Assembly (NCBI RefSeq): GCF_903815225.1
Contig: NZ_LR813084.1
Location: 1,220,501-1,284,500 of the forward strand
Reading direction: 5' to 3'
Length of the DNA: 64,000 nt
DNA from: Delftia tsuruhatensis
GTDB taxonomy: Bacteria > Pseudomonadota > Gammaproteobacteria > Burkholderiales > Burkholderiaceae_C
In this document: positions 10,100-17,211 of the stretch, piece by piece
Layout: the number at the start of each line of letters is the position of its first letter
Position numbering within the stretch: position 1 is the first letter of the stretch
Notes under the pieces: model-generated
Told to the model about the DNA's origin: nothing
Databases searched by the model: none
The model's input: only the letters and a program-made list of their open reading frames with translations
Made by a program: the position numbers and the translations under genes

Positions 10100-11224
10100 A
10101 TGACAGCTTCCATTCCGCAGGTACAGACCCTGGCCCTGGAGCGCATCCGCGCCGATGTGCGCGCGATGCAGGCCTACCATGTGCAGCCCTCGCAGGGCCT
10201 GCTCAAGATGGACACGATGGAGAACCCTTTCCGGCTGCCGCCCGAACTGCAGGCCACGCTGGGCGAGCGGCTGGGACAGCTGGAGATCAACCGCTATCCC
10301 GGCGAACGCCAGGAGGTGCTCAAGCAGATGCTGGCAGGCTATGCCGGAGCCCCCTCGGGCAGCGCCGTGCTGCTGGGCAATGGCTCCGACGAAATCATCA
10401 CCCTGCTGGCCTTGGCCTGTGCCCAGCCCCACACAGAGGGCCGTGCCACCATGCTGGCGCCCATGCCGGGCTTTGTGATGTACCCCATGAGCGCCCGGCT
10501 GCAGGGCCTGGACTTCGTCGGTGTGGACCTCACGGCCGACTTCGAGCTGGATGTGCCGGCCATGCGGGCCGCCATCGCCGAGCATCGTCCGGCCATCACC
10601 TATATCGCCTATCCGAACAACCCCACGGCCACGCTCTGGGCCGAGGAGGACGTGCAGGCCGTGATCGACACCGTGGGCACCATCGGCGGCCTGGTCGTCA
10701 TGGACGAGGCCTACCAGCCCTTCGCCCGCCGCAGCTGGATCGAGAACATGCGCGCCGAGCCGACCCGCAACGCCCATGTGCTGCTGATGCGCACGCTCAG
10801 CAAGTTCGGCCTGGCTGGGGCCCGGCTTGGCTACCTGATCGGTCCGGCCGCCATCGTCGGCGAGATCGACAAGGTGCGCCCACCCTACAACATCAGCGTG
10901 CTCAATTGCGAGACGGCGATCTTCGCGCTGGAGCATGAATCCCTCTATGCGCAGCAGGCGGTGGCCATCCGCGCCGAGCGCCAGCCTCTGATCGATGCCC
11001 TGGCCGCGTTGCCCGGCGTGGACAAGGTCTGGCCCTCCGAGGCCAACATGGTGCTGCTGCGTGTGCGCGATGCCGCGCATGCCCAGTCCGAAATGAAGGC
11101 CCGGGGCGTGCTGGTGAAGAATGTCTCGGTCATGCACCCGCTGCTGGCCAATTGCCTGCGCCTGACCGTGGGCACCCACGAAGAAAACGCCCGGATGCTG
11201 GCGGCCCTGAAGGAATCCCTATGA
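10100..11224 (+). CDS. hisC: Histidinol-phosphate aminotransferase
   Basis: This 374-residue PLP-dependent class I/II aminotransferase converts imidazole acetol phosphate to histidinol phosphate. Hallmarks are [11 protein letters not shown] near the N-terminus, [36 protein letters not shown] and the PLP lysine in [15 protein letters not shown] (Lys235). ATG 10100 has GAAAG about ten bases upstream; an in-frame GTG at 10091 adds three residues and is less likely. hisB starts inside its stop codon. Confidence 0.95.
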   Translation: MTASIPQVQTLALERIRADVRAMQAYHVQPSQGLLKMDTMENPFRLPPELQATLGERLGQLEINRYPGERQEVLKQMLAGYAGAPSGSAVLLGNGSDEIITLLALACAQPHTEGRATMLAPMPGFVMYPMSARLQGLDFVGVDLTADFELDVPAMRAAIAEHRPAITYIAYPNNPTATLWAEEDVQAVIDTVGTIGGLVVMDEAYQPFARRSWIENMRAEPTRNAHVLLMRTLSKFGLAGARLGYLIGPAAIVGEIDKVRPPYNISVLNCETAIFALEHESLYAQQAVAIRAERQPLIDALAALPGVDKVWPSEANMVLLRVRDAAHAQSEMKARGVLVKNVSVMHPLLANCLRLTVGTHEENARMLAALKESL

Positions 11225-11826
11225 GCAACACCGTCGCCGCGCGCACCGCCGAGGTGCAGCGCAACACCGCCGAAACCCGGATCAAGGTGGGCATCAATCT
11301 CGACGGCACCGGCAAGGCCAGCCTGCGCTCGGGCATCGGCTTCCTGGACCACATGCTCGACCAGATCGCTCGCCACGGCCTGATTGACCTCGACATCGAC
11401 TGCGAGGGCGACCTGCACATCGACGGACACCATACGGTCGAGGACATCGGCATCACGCTGGGCCAGGCCTTCGCCAAGGCCGTCGGCGACAAGAAGGGCA
11501 TCCGCCGCTACGGCCATGCCTACGTGCCGCTGGACGAGGCCCTGAGCCGCGTGGTCATCGATTTCTCGGGCCGCCCAGGCCTGCACATGGAGGTGAAGTT
11601 CACAGCCGGCAGCATCGGCCAACTCGACACCCAGCTGGTCTACGAGTTCTTCCAGGGTTTCGTCAACCATGCCGGCGTGACGCTGCACATCGACAACCTC
11701 AAGGGCTTCAACGCGCACCATCAGTGCGAAACCATCTTCAAGGCCTTTGCGCGCGCCCTGCGCTTCGCGCTGGAGCATGACGAGCGCATGGCCGGCGTAA
11801 TCCCTTCGACCAAGGGTGCTCTCTAA
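11221..11826 (+). CDS. hisB: Imidazoleglycerol-phosphate dehydratase
   Basis: This 201-residue monofunctional HisB dehydratase is a manganese enzyme of the sixth biosynthetic step. Metal-binding histidine clusters are visible: [27 protein letters not shown] and [21 protein letters not shown], with [11 protein letters not shown] between. It lacks the phosphatase domain seen in the enterobacterial bifunctional HisB. ATG 11221 overlaps the hisC stop and has AAGGA upstream. Confidence 0.97.
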   Translation: MSNTVAARTAEVQRNTAETRIKVGINLDGTGKASLRSGIGFLDHMLDQIARHGLIDLDIDCEGDLHIDGHHTVEDIGITLGQAFAKAVGDKKGIRRYGHAYVPLDEALSRVVIDFSGRPGLHMEVKFTAGSIGQLDTQLVYEFFQGFVNHAGVTLHIDNLKGFNAHHQCETIFKAFARALRFALEHDERMAGVIPSTKGAL

Positions 11827-11836
11827 AGAGAAGCGA

Positions 11837-11850
11837 TTGACCTCGGTCAA
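11837..11850 (+). promoter_or_regulatory. FNR/Anr-like palindrome upstream of hisH
   Basis: TTGAC-CTCG-GTCAA is a perfect dyad matching the FNR/Anr-type pattern TTGAt-N4-aTCAA at eight of ten positions. It sits in the 81-base gap between hisB and hisH. Whether it is bound is unknown; a chance match is quite possible. Confidence 0.25.
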
Positions 11851-11907
11851 AACTTGATCTGACCGGGCAATCCAGCCGAAAATCCGACCGAACACGCGCC
11901 ACACGCT

Positions 11908-12576
11908 ATGAGTTTGACTGACAACACCGTCGCCGTCGTCGATTACGGCATGGGCAACTTGCGCTCGGTTTCACAAGCCGTGCGCACGGCCGCCGCCGAT
12001 TCCGGCTGGCAGGTCGTGGTCACCGCCGATCCCGATGTGGTGCTGGCCGCCAACCGCATCGTGCTGCCCGGCCAGGGCGCCATGCCCGACTGCATGCGCG
12101 AACTGCGCGACTCGGGCCTTCAGGAGGCCGTGCTGCATGCCGCCGCCAACAAGCCGCTGTTCGGTGTCTGCGTGGGCATGCAGATGCTGCTGGACCACAG
12201 CGATGAAGGCGATGTGGCCGGCCTGGGCCTGATCCCCGGCGACGTGCGCAAGTTCGATCTGCAAGGGCGTACCCAGGCCGACGGCAGCCGCTTCAAGGTG
12301 CCGCAGATGGGTTGGAACCGTGTCCACCAGACGCCGTACGAAGGCCGGGTCCATGCGCTGTGGCGCGGAATTCCCGAAGACAGCTTCTACTACTTCGTGC
12401 ACAGCTTCTACGCCGTGGTGCAATTGCCGCAGCATTGCGCGGCTGAGACCGACTACGGCGGGCGCTTTGCGTGCGCCGTCGCACGCGATAATATTTTCGC
12501 CACCCAGTTCCATCCGGAAAAGAGCGCGGACCAGGGCCTTGCGCTGTTCCGCAATTTCCTGGGCTGGAAGCCTTGA
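11908..12576 (+). CDS. hisH: Imidazole glycerol phosphate synthase, glutaminase subunit
   Basis: This 222-residue class I glutamine amidotransferase feeds ammonia to HisF. Visible are the N-terminal [17 protein letters not shown], the oxyanion and nucleophile region [20 protein letters not shown] with the catalytic cysteine, and the histidine-glutamate pair in [13 protein letters not shown]. HisF, its obligate partner, is not encoded in this window. In related genomes hisF follows hisA, so here it must lie elsewhere. Confidence 0.97.
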   Translation: MSLTDNTVAVVDYGMGNLRSVSQAVRTAAADSGWQVVVTADPDVVLAANRIVLPGQGAMPDCMRELRDSGLQEAVLHAAANKPLFGVCVGMQMLLDHSDEGDVAGLGLIPGDVRKFDLQGRTQADGSRFKVPQMGWNRVHQTPYEGRVHALWRGIPEDSFYYFVHSFYAVVQLPQHCAAETDYGGRFACAVARDNIFATQFHPEKSADQGLALFRNFLGWKP

Positions 12577-12638
12577 ACCCCTTTCCCTCCCACCGCAACG
12601 GCCGCTGAAACCCAGGCCTTCATTGCTCGCAAACCATC

Positions 12639-13379
12639 ATGCTGCTCATTCCCGCCATCGACCTCAAGGACGGCCATTGCGTACGCCTCATCCAGGGTGA
12701 TATGGACCAGTCGACCACGTTCGGCGAAGATCCGGCCATCATCGCACGCCGCTGGCTCGATGCCGGCGCACGCCGCCTGCACCTGGTCGACCTCAATGGC
12801 GCGTTTGCGGGCCAGCCCAAGAACCTGGCCGCCATCAAGGCCATCCTCAAGGAGGTCGATGGCGAGATCCCGGTGCAGCTCGGCGGTGGCATCCGCGACC
12901 TGGACACCATCGAAAAATACATCGACGCCGGCATCGAGTACGTGATCATCGGCACGGCCGCGGTGAAGAACCCGGGTTTCCTGCAGGATGCCTGCAGTGC
13001 TTTCGCGGGCCATGTCATCGTGGGCCTGGATGCCAAGGACGGCAAGGTCGCCATCGACGGCTGGAGCAAGCTCACGGGGCAGGACGTGCACTCCGTGGCC
13101 AAGCGCTTCGAGGACTGGGGCGTGGAGTCCATCATCTACACCGACATCGGCCGCGACGGCATGCTCACGGGCATCAACATCGATGCCACCGTCAAGCTCG
13201 CGCAGTCGCTGAAGATCCCCGTCATCGCCTCGGGTGGCCTGTCGGGCATGGCCGATATCGAGGCCCTGTGCAAGGTCGAGAACGAAGGCATCGAGGGCGT
13301 GATCTGCGGGCGTGCCATCTACTCGGGCGATCTGGATTTCGCCATGGCGCAGGCCCGCGCCGACGAACTCACGGCCTGA
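12639..13379 (+). CDS. hisA: ProFAR isomerase
   Basis: This 246-residue TIM-barrel enzyme is 1-(5-phosphoribosyl)-5-[(5-phosphoribosylamino)methylideneamino]imidazole-4-carboxamide isomerase. The catalytic N-terminal aspartate is in [17 protein letters not shown]. Phosphate-binding regions are [20 protein letters not shown] and [16 protein letters not shown], and the second aspartate is in [13 protein letters not shown]. It is followed by a long inverted repeat instead of hisF, so the histidine operon ends here. Confidence 0.97.
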   Translation: MLLIPAIDLKDGHCVRLIQGDMDQSTTFGEDPAIIARRWLDAGARRLHLVDLNGAFAGQPKNLAAIKAILKEVDGEIPVQLGGGIRDLDTIEKYIDAGIEYVIIGTAAVKNPGFLQDACSAFAGHVIVGLDAKDGKVAIDGWSKLTGQDVHSVAKRFEDWGVESIIYTDIGRDGMLTGINIDATVKLAQSLKIPVIASGGLSGMADIEALCKVENEGIEGVICGRAIYSGDLDFAMAQARADELTA

Positions 13380-13403
13380 ACGGCCTGCGCCTTTCCAGCA
13401 TCC

Positions 13404-13432
13404 GCGGGCGCCTGTGCTTCACAGGCGCCCGC
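13404..13432. terminator. Inverted repeat between convergent hisA and the spherulin-like gene
   Basis: A perfect 13-bp stem, GCGGGCGCCTGTG / CACAGGCGCCCGC, closes on a CTT loop. There is no T-run on either side, so termination efficiency is uncertain, but the place between convergent genes fits a bidirectional terminator. Confidence 0.6.
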
Positions 13433-13464
13433 GCTGCATTCAGCGCCAGGGATTCAGGCGTTAT

Positions 13465-14688
13465 TTACGAGCAGGCGGGCAGGGCCTGCCCGGCATTGTT
13501 GGCGCGCACGGTCTGCACAAAGGCATCCCAGTAGTTCGGCAGCCCGGCCCAGGGGTTGCCCACGCCAGTGCTGGGCTCGAACTCCAGCTGGGTCACATAG
13601 ATCCATCCCGCCTGGTAGCGGGCCGAGGCGGCCGACTGCACGGCCGTCTGCATGGCCGCGCAGCCCGACACGTTGTGCACCAGCGAGGCCTGGTGGCTGT
13701 TGGGCAGCCCGTACAGCCAGTCAAAACTCGTCGTGCGCGGATCGTAGGCGGCATAGCTGGAGCCCTTGCCCTCGAACGTGGTCAGTACATCGGCCACATC
13801 GGCATAGCCGGCCACGGGCACGAGGCCAGGGTTGCCGATCACGATCAGGTTGGGATTCTTGGCCTTGATGTACTGGTAGATGGTGCGATAGAAGTCCAGC
13901 CGGTTGGTGGTGGCCGCCATCTCGTCAATGAAGAAGCCCTTGACCAGGCCCGCGCCGTAGTGCGTGAAATAGTTGTCGATATTGGCCTGGATGCTGGCCA
14001 GCGATCGCGTGCCCGTGCCATAGCTGGAACTCACGTAGCCCACCAACTGGCCGCCCGCGTTGGCAAAGGCGGTGGCGGCGCGCGTGATGTTCGCATCCGG
14101 GCCCGTGAAAATGCCATTGGCCGGATTCAGGATGGCCGTCATCTGCACGGTCGGATTCGCCTGTGCGCTGGCCGTCAGCGCATTCCAGGCCGTGGCTCCC
14201 GCGCCGGTGGGGTAGAAATACGTGGGCACCAGCACCCGCAGCGGCGCAGGCGCAGGGCGCAGGTAGAAGGTCTGCGTGGCCGTGCCCGTGCGGCCGGCCA
14301 CGGTGGCGCTGGCCTGCACCTGCTGGCGTCCGGGCACCGCGCCGGTGAGCGCGGCGGTCGCCACGCCGGCGCTGGTCAGCGCCGAGGTGCTGATGCCCGT
14401 GGCCGCATTGAAGCTCACCACGGTTGCGTCTGCGACGTTGGCGCCATCGGCCTGGACCCGCGCACTCAGGGACAGGGGCGTCCCCGCGGTCACCACCTGT
14501 CCTGCTGAAGGCGCGGTCCATTGCACGGTGACCGTGCTGACTCCGGGCTGGCCGCCGCCAGCACCGCCGTCTCCGCCACCTGCATTGCTGTCACCTCCGC
14601 CACCGCCTCCGCAGGCGGCCAGCGAGGCGGTCAGTGCGAGCATGCCCAGGCGCAAGACAAGGGCGGAGGGAGCGGGGGGACGTTGCAT
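13465..14688 (-). CDS. Spherulin-4-family putative glycoside hydrolase, lipoprotein
   Basis: This 407-residue lipoprotein has a signal peptide ending in a lipobox at Cys26 (SLAAC), followed by a Gly/Ser-rich linker (about residues 27-50). An Ig-like domain follows (about 55-150; VTVQWTAPSAGQVVTAGTPLSLSA...). The C-terminal domain, from LRVLVPTYFYPTGAGATAWNAL, has the spherulation-specific family 4 pattern: NPANGIFTGPDANI, VGYVSSSYGTG, VKGFFIDEMAATTNRLDFY and a late DVLTTFEGKGSSYAAYDP. Characterised fungal members (Sph3) hydrolyse galactosamine-containing polysaccharide. A role in surface polysaccharide turnover is inference. ATG 14688 was chosen over a TTG at 14724 because it sits before a compact signal peptide. 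Confidence 0.75.
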   Translation of the reverse strand: MQRPPAPSALVLRLGMLALTASLAACGGGGGGDSNAGGGDGGAGGGQPGVSTVTVQWTAPSAGQVVTAGTPLSLSARVQADGANVADATVVSFNAATGISTSALTSAGVATAALTGAVPGRQQVQASATVAGRTGTATQTFYLRPAPAPLRVLVPTYFYPTGAGATAWNALTASAQANPTVQMTAILNPANGIFTGPDANITRAATAFANAGGQLVGYVSSSYGTGTRSLASIQANIDNYFTHYGAGLVKGFFIDEMAATTNRLDFYRTIYQYIKAKNPNLIVIGNPGLVPVAGYADVADVLTTFEGKGSSYAAYDPRTTSFDWLYGLPNSHQASLVHNVSGCAAMQTAVQSAASARYQAGWIYVTQLEFEPSTGVGNPWAGLPNYWDAFVQTVRANNAGQALPACS

Positions 14689-14726
14689 GGTGGACGGGGC
14701 AGTGCGGGGAGAGGCTATATTCAAGC

Positions 14727-15638
14727 ATGAAAGTTACATCTTCCTTTCCGGCTGGCGCAGCTTTACATGCGGCAGCGCAAGCTCCCGATGCTCCTGGCGC
14801 ACTTGCCACGACCTGGCAGGGTCTGCCGGCCATCCGGCTGGTGCTGGAATGCGGCGACACGGCCCTGATCGTGCTCCAGGGCGCGCAACTGCTGTCCTGG
14901 CAGGTGCGGGGCGAGGAGCAACTGTTCTTGAGTCCGCAGGCGGTCCATGATGGCAAGACCCCCATCCGCGGCGGCATACCGGTCTGTTTTCCCCAGTTCA
15001 ACCAGCGCGGCCCGCTGGCCAAGCACGGGTTTGCGCGCACGCTGGCCTGGCAGGGCGATGCATCGCAGGTGAAGTCCCTGGAGGGCGATGGCCTTGTTCT
15101 GCGCCTGAAGCTCGTCGACACGCCGCAGACGCGAGCCGTCTGGCCGCATGCCTTCGAGGCCTGGCTGGAGCTGACGCTCATGCCCGGTCGTGCCGATGTG
15201 GAACTGTGGGTACACAACCAGGGGGAGGCGCCGCTGTCCTTCACCGCGGCGTTGCACAGCTACCTGCGCGTGGCCGATGTGCAGGAATGCCGGCTGCGGG
15301 GACTGCATGGTCTGCGCTACTGGGATGCCGTGGCCGACACCCATCCCACGCAGCAGGGCGATGTGGCATTCGGCGCCGAGCTGGACCGCGTCTACCCACG
15401 GCCCGTGCAGGGCATGGATCTGATGGCGACGGGCCGTCGCCTGCGCATCTCGCAGGATGCCGCATGGAGCGAGACGGTGGTCTGGAACCCCGGGCCCGAG
15501 CTGTGCGCCCGCCTGGCCGACATGCCGGCGCAGGCATGGCGGCAGATGCTGTGCGTGGAAGCCGCCGCCATCGATGCGCCCGTCCTCGTGCCGCCTGGCG
15601 GCCGGTGGCGCGCGGCGCAGCGCCTTCAGCGGCTGTAG
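14727..15638 (+). CDS. D-hexose-6-phosphate mutarotase (aldose 1-epimerase family, YeaD-like)
   Basis: This 303-residue cytoplasmic galactose-mutarotase-fold protein is of the glucose-6-phosphate 1-epimerase group. Visible are the beta-sandwich opening (LVLECGDTALIVLQGAQLLSW), the substrate loop TPIRGGIPVCFPQFNQRG with the conserved arginine, LAKHGFARTLAW with the catalytic histidine region, and SFTAALHSYLRVADV. The likely reaction is anomer interconversion of hexose-6-phosphates. ATG 14727 is 38 bases from the divergent spherulin-like start, so the two share a short divergent promoter region (TATATT around 14716). Confidence 0.88.
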   Translation: MKVTSSFPAGAALHAAAQAPDAPGALATTWQGLPAIRLVLECGDTALIVLQGAQLLSWQVRGEEQLFLSPQAVHDGKTPIRGGIPVCFPQFNQRGPLAKHGFARTLAWQGDASQVKSLEGDGLVLRLKLVDTPQTRAVWPHAFEAWLELTLMPGRADVELWVHNQGEAPLSFTAALHSYLRVADVQECRLRGLHGLRYWDAVADTHPTQQGDVAFGAELDRVYPRPVQGMDLMATGRRLRISQDAAWSETVVWNPGPELCARLADMPAQAWRQMLCVEAAAIDAPVLVPPGGRWRAAQRLQRL

Positions 15639-15655
15639 CTGCGGTGTTTCCAAAA

Positions 15656-15683
15656 CGAAAGCGCCTGAGGACAGGCGCTTTCG
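15656..15683. terminator. Terminator between mutarotase and protease genes
   Basis: A perfect 12-bp stem, CGAAAGCGCCTG / CAGGCGCTTTCG, has an AGGA loop. On the minus strand it is followed by GTTTTGG, so it mainly suits the protease gene; it lies between convergent genes and may serve both. Confidence 0.75.
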
Positions 15684-15702
15684 CGGGAAGGGCCGGTGCC
15701 GC

Positions 15703-16854
15703 TCAGCGGCGCTGCATGCGCTGCGACGATTGCGCCGGGCGCAGGCCCGGGGTGATATGCAGCTCCACGGGGCCGTCGCCACGGCGTACCTCGAACTTCG
15801 ATGCCTCCCCGGGCTTGAGGGCGGCCACGGCCGTCAGCAGCTCGGACACATTGCGGATGGGCTTGTCGCCGACCTGCACGATGACGTCGCCCGGGCGCAT
15901 GCCGGCCTGGGCCGCCGGACCTGCCTGCAGCACGCCGGTGATGATCACGCCGGAATCCGCCTTCACGCCGAAGGTCTCGGCCAGTTCGGGCGACAGCTCG
16001 TTGGGCTCCACGCCGATCCAGCCGCGCACCACGCGTCCGTCCTTGACGATGCCGTCCAGCACCAGCTTGGCGGTGGACACGGGGATCGCAAAGCCGATGC
16101 CCATGCTGCCTCCCGAGCGCGAGTAGATCGCCGTGTTGATGCCCAGCAGATTGCCGTTGGCGTCCACCAGCGCGCCGCCCGAATTTCCGGGGTTGATGGC
16201 GGCGTCCGTCTGGATGAAGTTCTCGAAGGTATTGATGCCCAGCTGGCTGCGGCCCAGGGCGCTGATGATGCCGCTGGTCACGGTCTGCCCCACGCCGAAG
16301 GGGTTGCCGATGGCCAGCACGCGGTCGCCCACGGCGACCTGGTCGGAATTGCCCAGCACGATGACGGGAAGCTTGTCCAGTGCGATCTTGAGCACGGCCA
16401 GATCGGTCTCGGGGTCGGTGCCGATGACCTGCGCCTTGGCCTGGCGGCTGTCGGTCAGCGTGACCTCGATGTCGTCGGCGCCTTCCACCACATGGTTGTT
16501 GGTCAGGATGTAGCCGTCCGGGCTGATGATCACGCCGCTGCCCAGTCCGGCCTGCTCCTGCGTGCCCTGGTCGCCAAAGAAGAACTGGAACCATGGGTCA
16601 TTGCTGCGCGGATGGCGCACTGCCTTGCTGGTGTTGATGCTCACCACGGCGGGCGCCGCCTTCTTGGCCGCCGGGGCGAAGCTGCCGGGGTTGACTTCCC
16701 CGATGGGCGTGGGGGGCGCCTCCAGCAGCGCAATGCCGGCGTTGCTGCGCACGGCGCCGCGGCGCAGCCAGTCGGGTTGCAGTGTGGCGACGACGAAATA
16801 GGCGGCCACCAGGATGGTGACCACCTGCGAAAACAGCAGCCAGGTGCGTTTCAT
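15703..16854 (-). CDS. DegS/AlgW-type periplasmic serine protease
   Basis: This 383-residue HtrA-family protease is anchored by one N-terminal transmembrane helix (LLFSQVVTILVAAYFVVATL, about residues 6-25). The trypsin-like domain has the catalytic triad His121 (LTNNHVV), Asp151 (ETDLAVL) and Ser225 (NPGNSGGAL). A single PDZ domain occupies about residues 285-375 (GVIITGVLQAGPAAQAGMRPGDVI). This anchor-plus-one-PDZ layout matches DegS/AlgW, which cleave anti-sigma-E factors on envelope stress; HtrA quality-control roles are also possible. I chose the start before MKRTWLL, not a 12-residue longer form. In relatives it follows tatABC, which is absent here. Confidence 0.88.
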   Translation of the reverse strand: MKRTWLLFSQVVTILVAAYFVVATLQPDWLRRGAVRSNAGIALLEAPPTPIGEVNPGSFAPAAKKAAPAVVSINTSKAVRHPRSNDPWFQFFFGDQGTQEQAGLGSGVIISPDGYILTNNHVVEGADDIEVTLTDSRQAKAQVIGTDPETDLAVLKIALDKLPVIVLGNSDQVAVGDRVLAIGNPFGVGQTVTSGIISALGRSQLGINTFENFIQTDAAINPGNSGGALVDANGNLLGINTAIYSRSGGSMGIGFAIPVSTAKLVLDGIVKDGRVVRGWIGVEPNELSPELAETFGVKADSGVIITGVLQAGPAAQAGMRPGDVIVQVGDKPIRNVSELLTAVAALKPGEASKFEVRRGDGPVELHITPGLRPAQSSQRMQRR

Positions 16855-17034
16855 GAAATGTGGTGTTCTGTGCGGGAGTACAGGCCTCATTGTGCGGCAA
16901 GTTGAGCACGGGGCTGCGGGGGAACGATGCCGCAGGTGGGCGCGGATGGGGTGGATCTCCCTGGATACGGGAGGTCCCGGCTTTCAGTCAAGCCGGCGTT
17001 GCGTGGCAGGCCACAGAAGCACCGAATCAGAATC

Positions 17035-17120
17035 GTCCTATTTTCCAGTGAATGCCAGACAAATTCAAAGAGGGGGCTCCAGGGAGCAATGGCTCTTGAA
17101 AAATAGGACCAGTCCTATTT
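17035..17120. repeat. GTCCTATTT operator-like repeats
   Basis: GTCCTATTT occurs at 17035-17043 and again at 17112-17120. The second copy forms a perfect 9-bp inverted repeat with AAATAGGAC at 17101-17109 around a two-base CA centre. The spacing and position just upstream of a good promoter suggest a repressor or activator site; the regulator is unknown. Confidence 0.5.
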
Positions 17121-17148
17121 CTGCTGCCTGATTGGTTGGTGAATGGGT

Positions 17149-17177
17149 TTGATGCCGATAGATGTATTCAATAGAAT
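17149..17177 (+). promoter_or_regulatory. Sigma70-like promoter of the surface-protein operon
   Basis: TTGATG (17149-17154) and TAGAAT (17172-17177) are separated by 17 bases. The predicted start would be near 17184, leaving a short leader with GGAGG before ATG 17212. Confidence 0.6.
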
Positions 17178-17211
17178 GCCATCCCAATGAATAAAGGGAG
17201 TCGGAGGGCCT

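Larger units (their letters stand above)
16855..17211. other. 357-base intergenic region upstream of the surface-protein operon
   Basis: No convincing gene lies here. It separates the divergent protease gene from the exported-protein operon. The left half is GC-rich and featureless to me. The right half (from about 17030) is AT-rich and holds three GTCCTATTT arms, a sigma70-like promoter (17149-17177) and a strong Shine-Dalgarno (GGAGG, 17201-17205) for the next gene. Confidence 0.6.

Noticed and set aside
10091..10102. GTG 10091 as the hisC start
   Set aside because: ATG 10100 has better Shine-Dalgarno spacing and gives the normal N-terminus.
14716..14724. TTG at 14722-14724 as start of the spherulin-like protein
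   Set aside because: It would add a non-signal extension ahead of a compact lipoprotein signal peptide and lies in the divergent promoter region.
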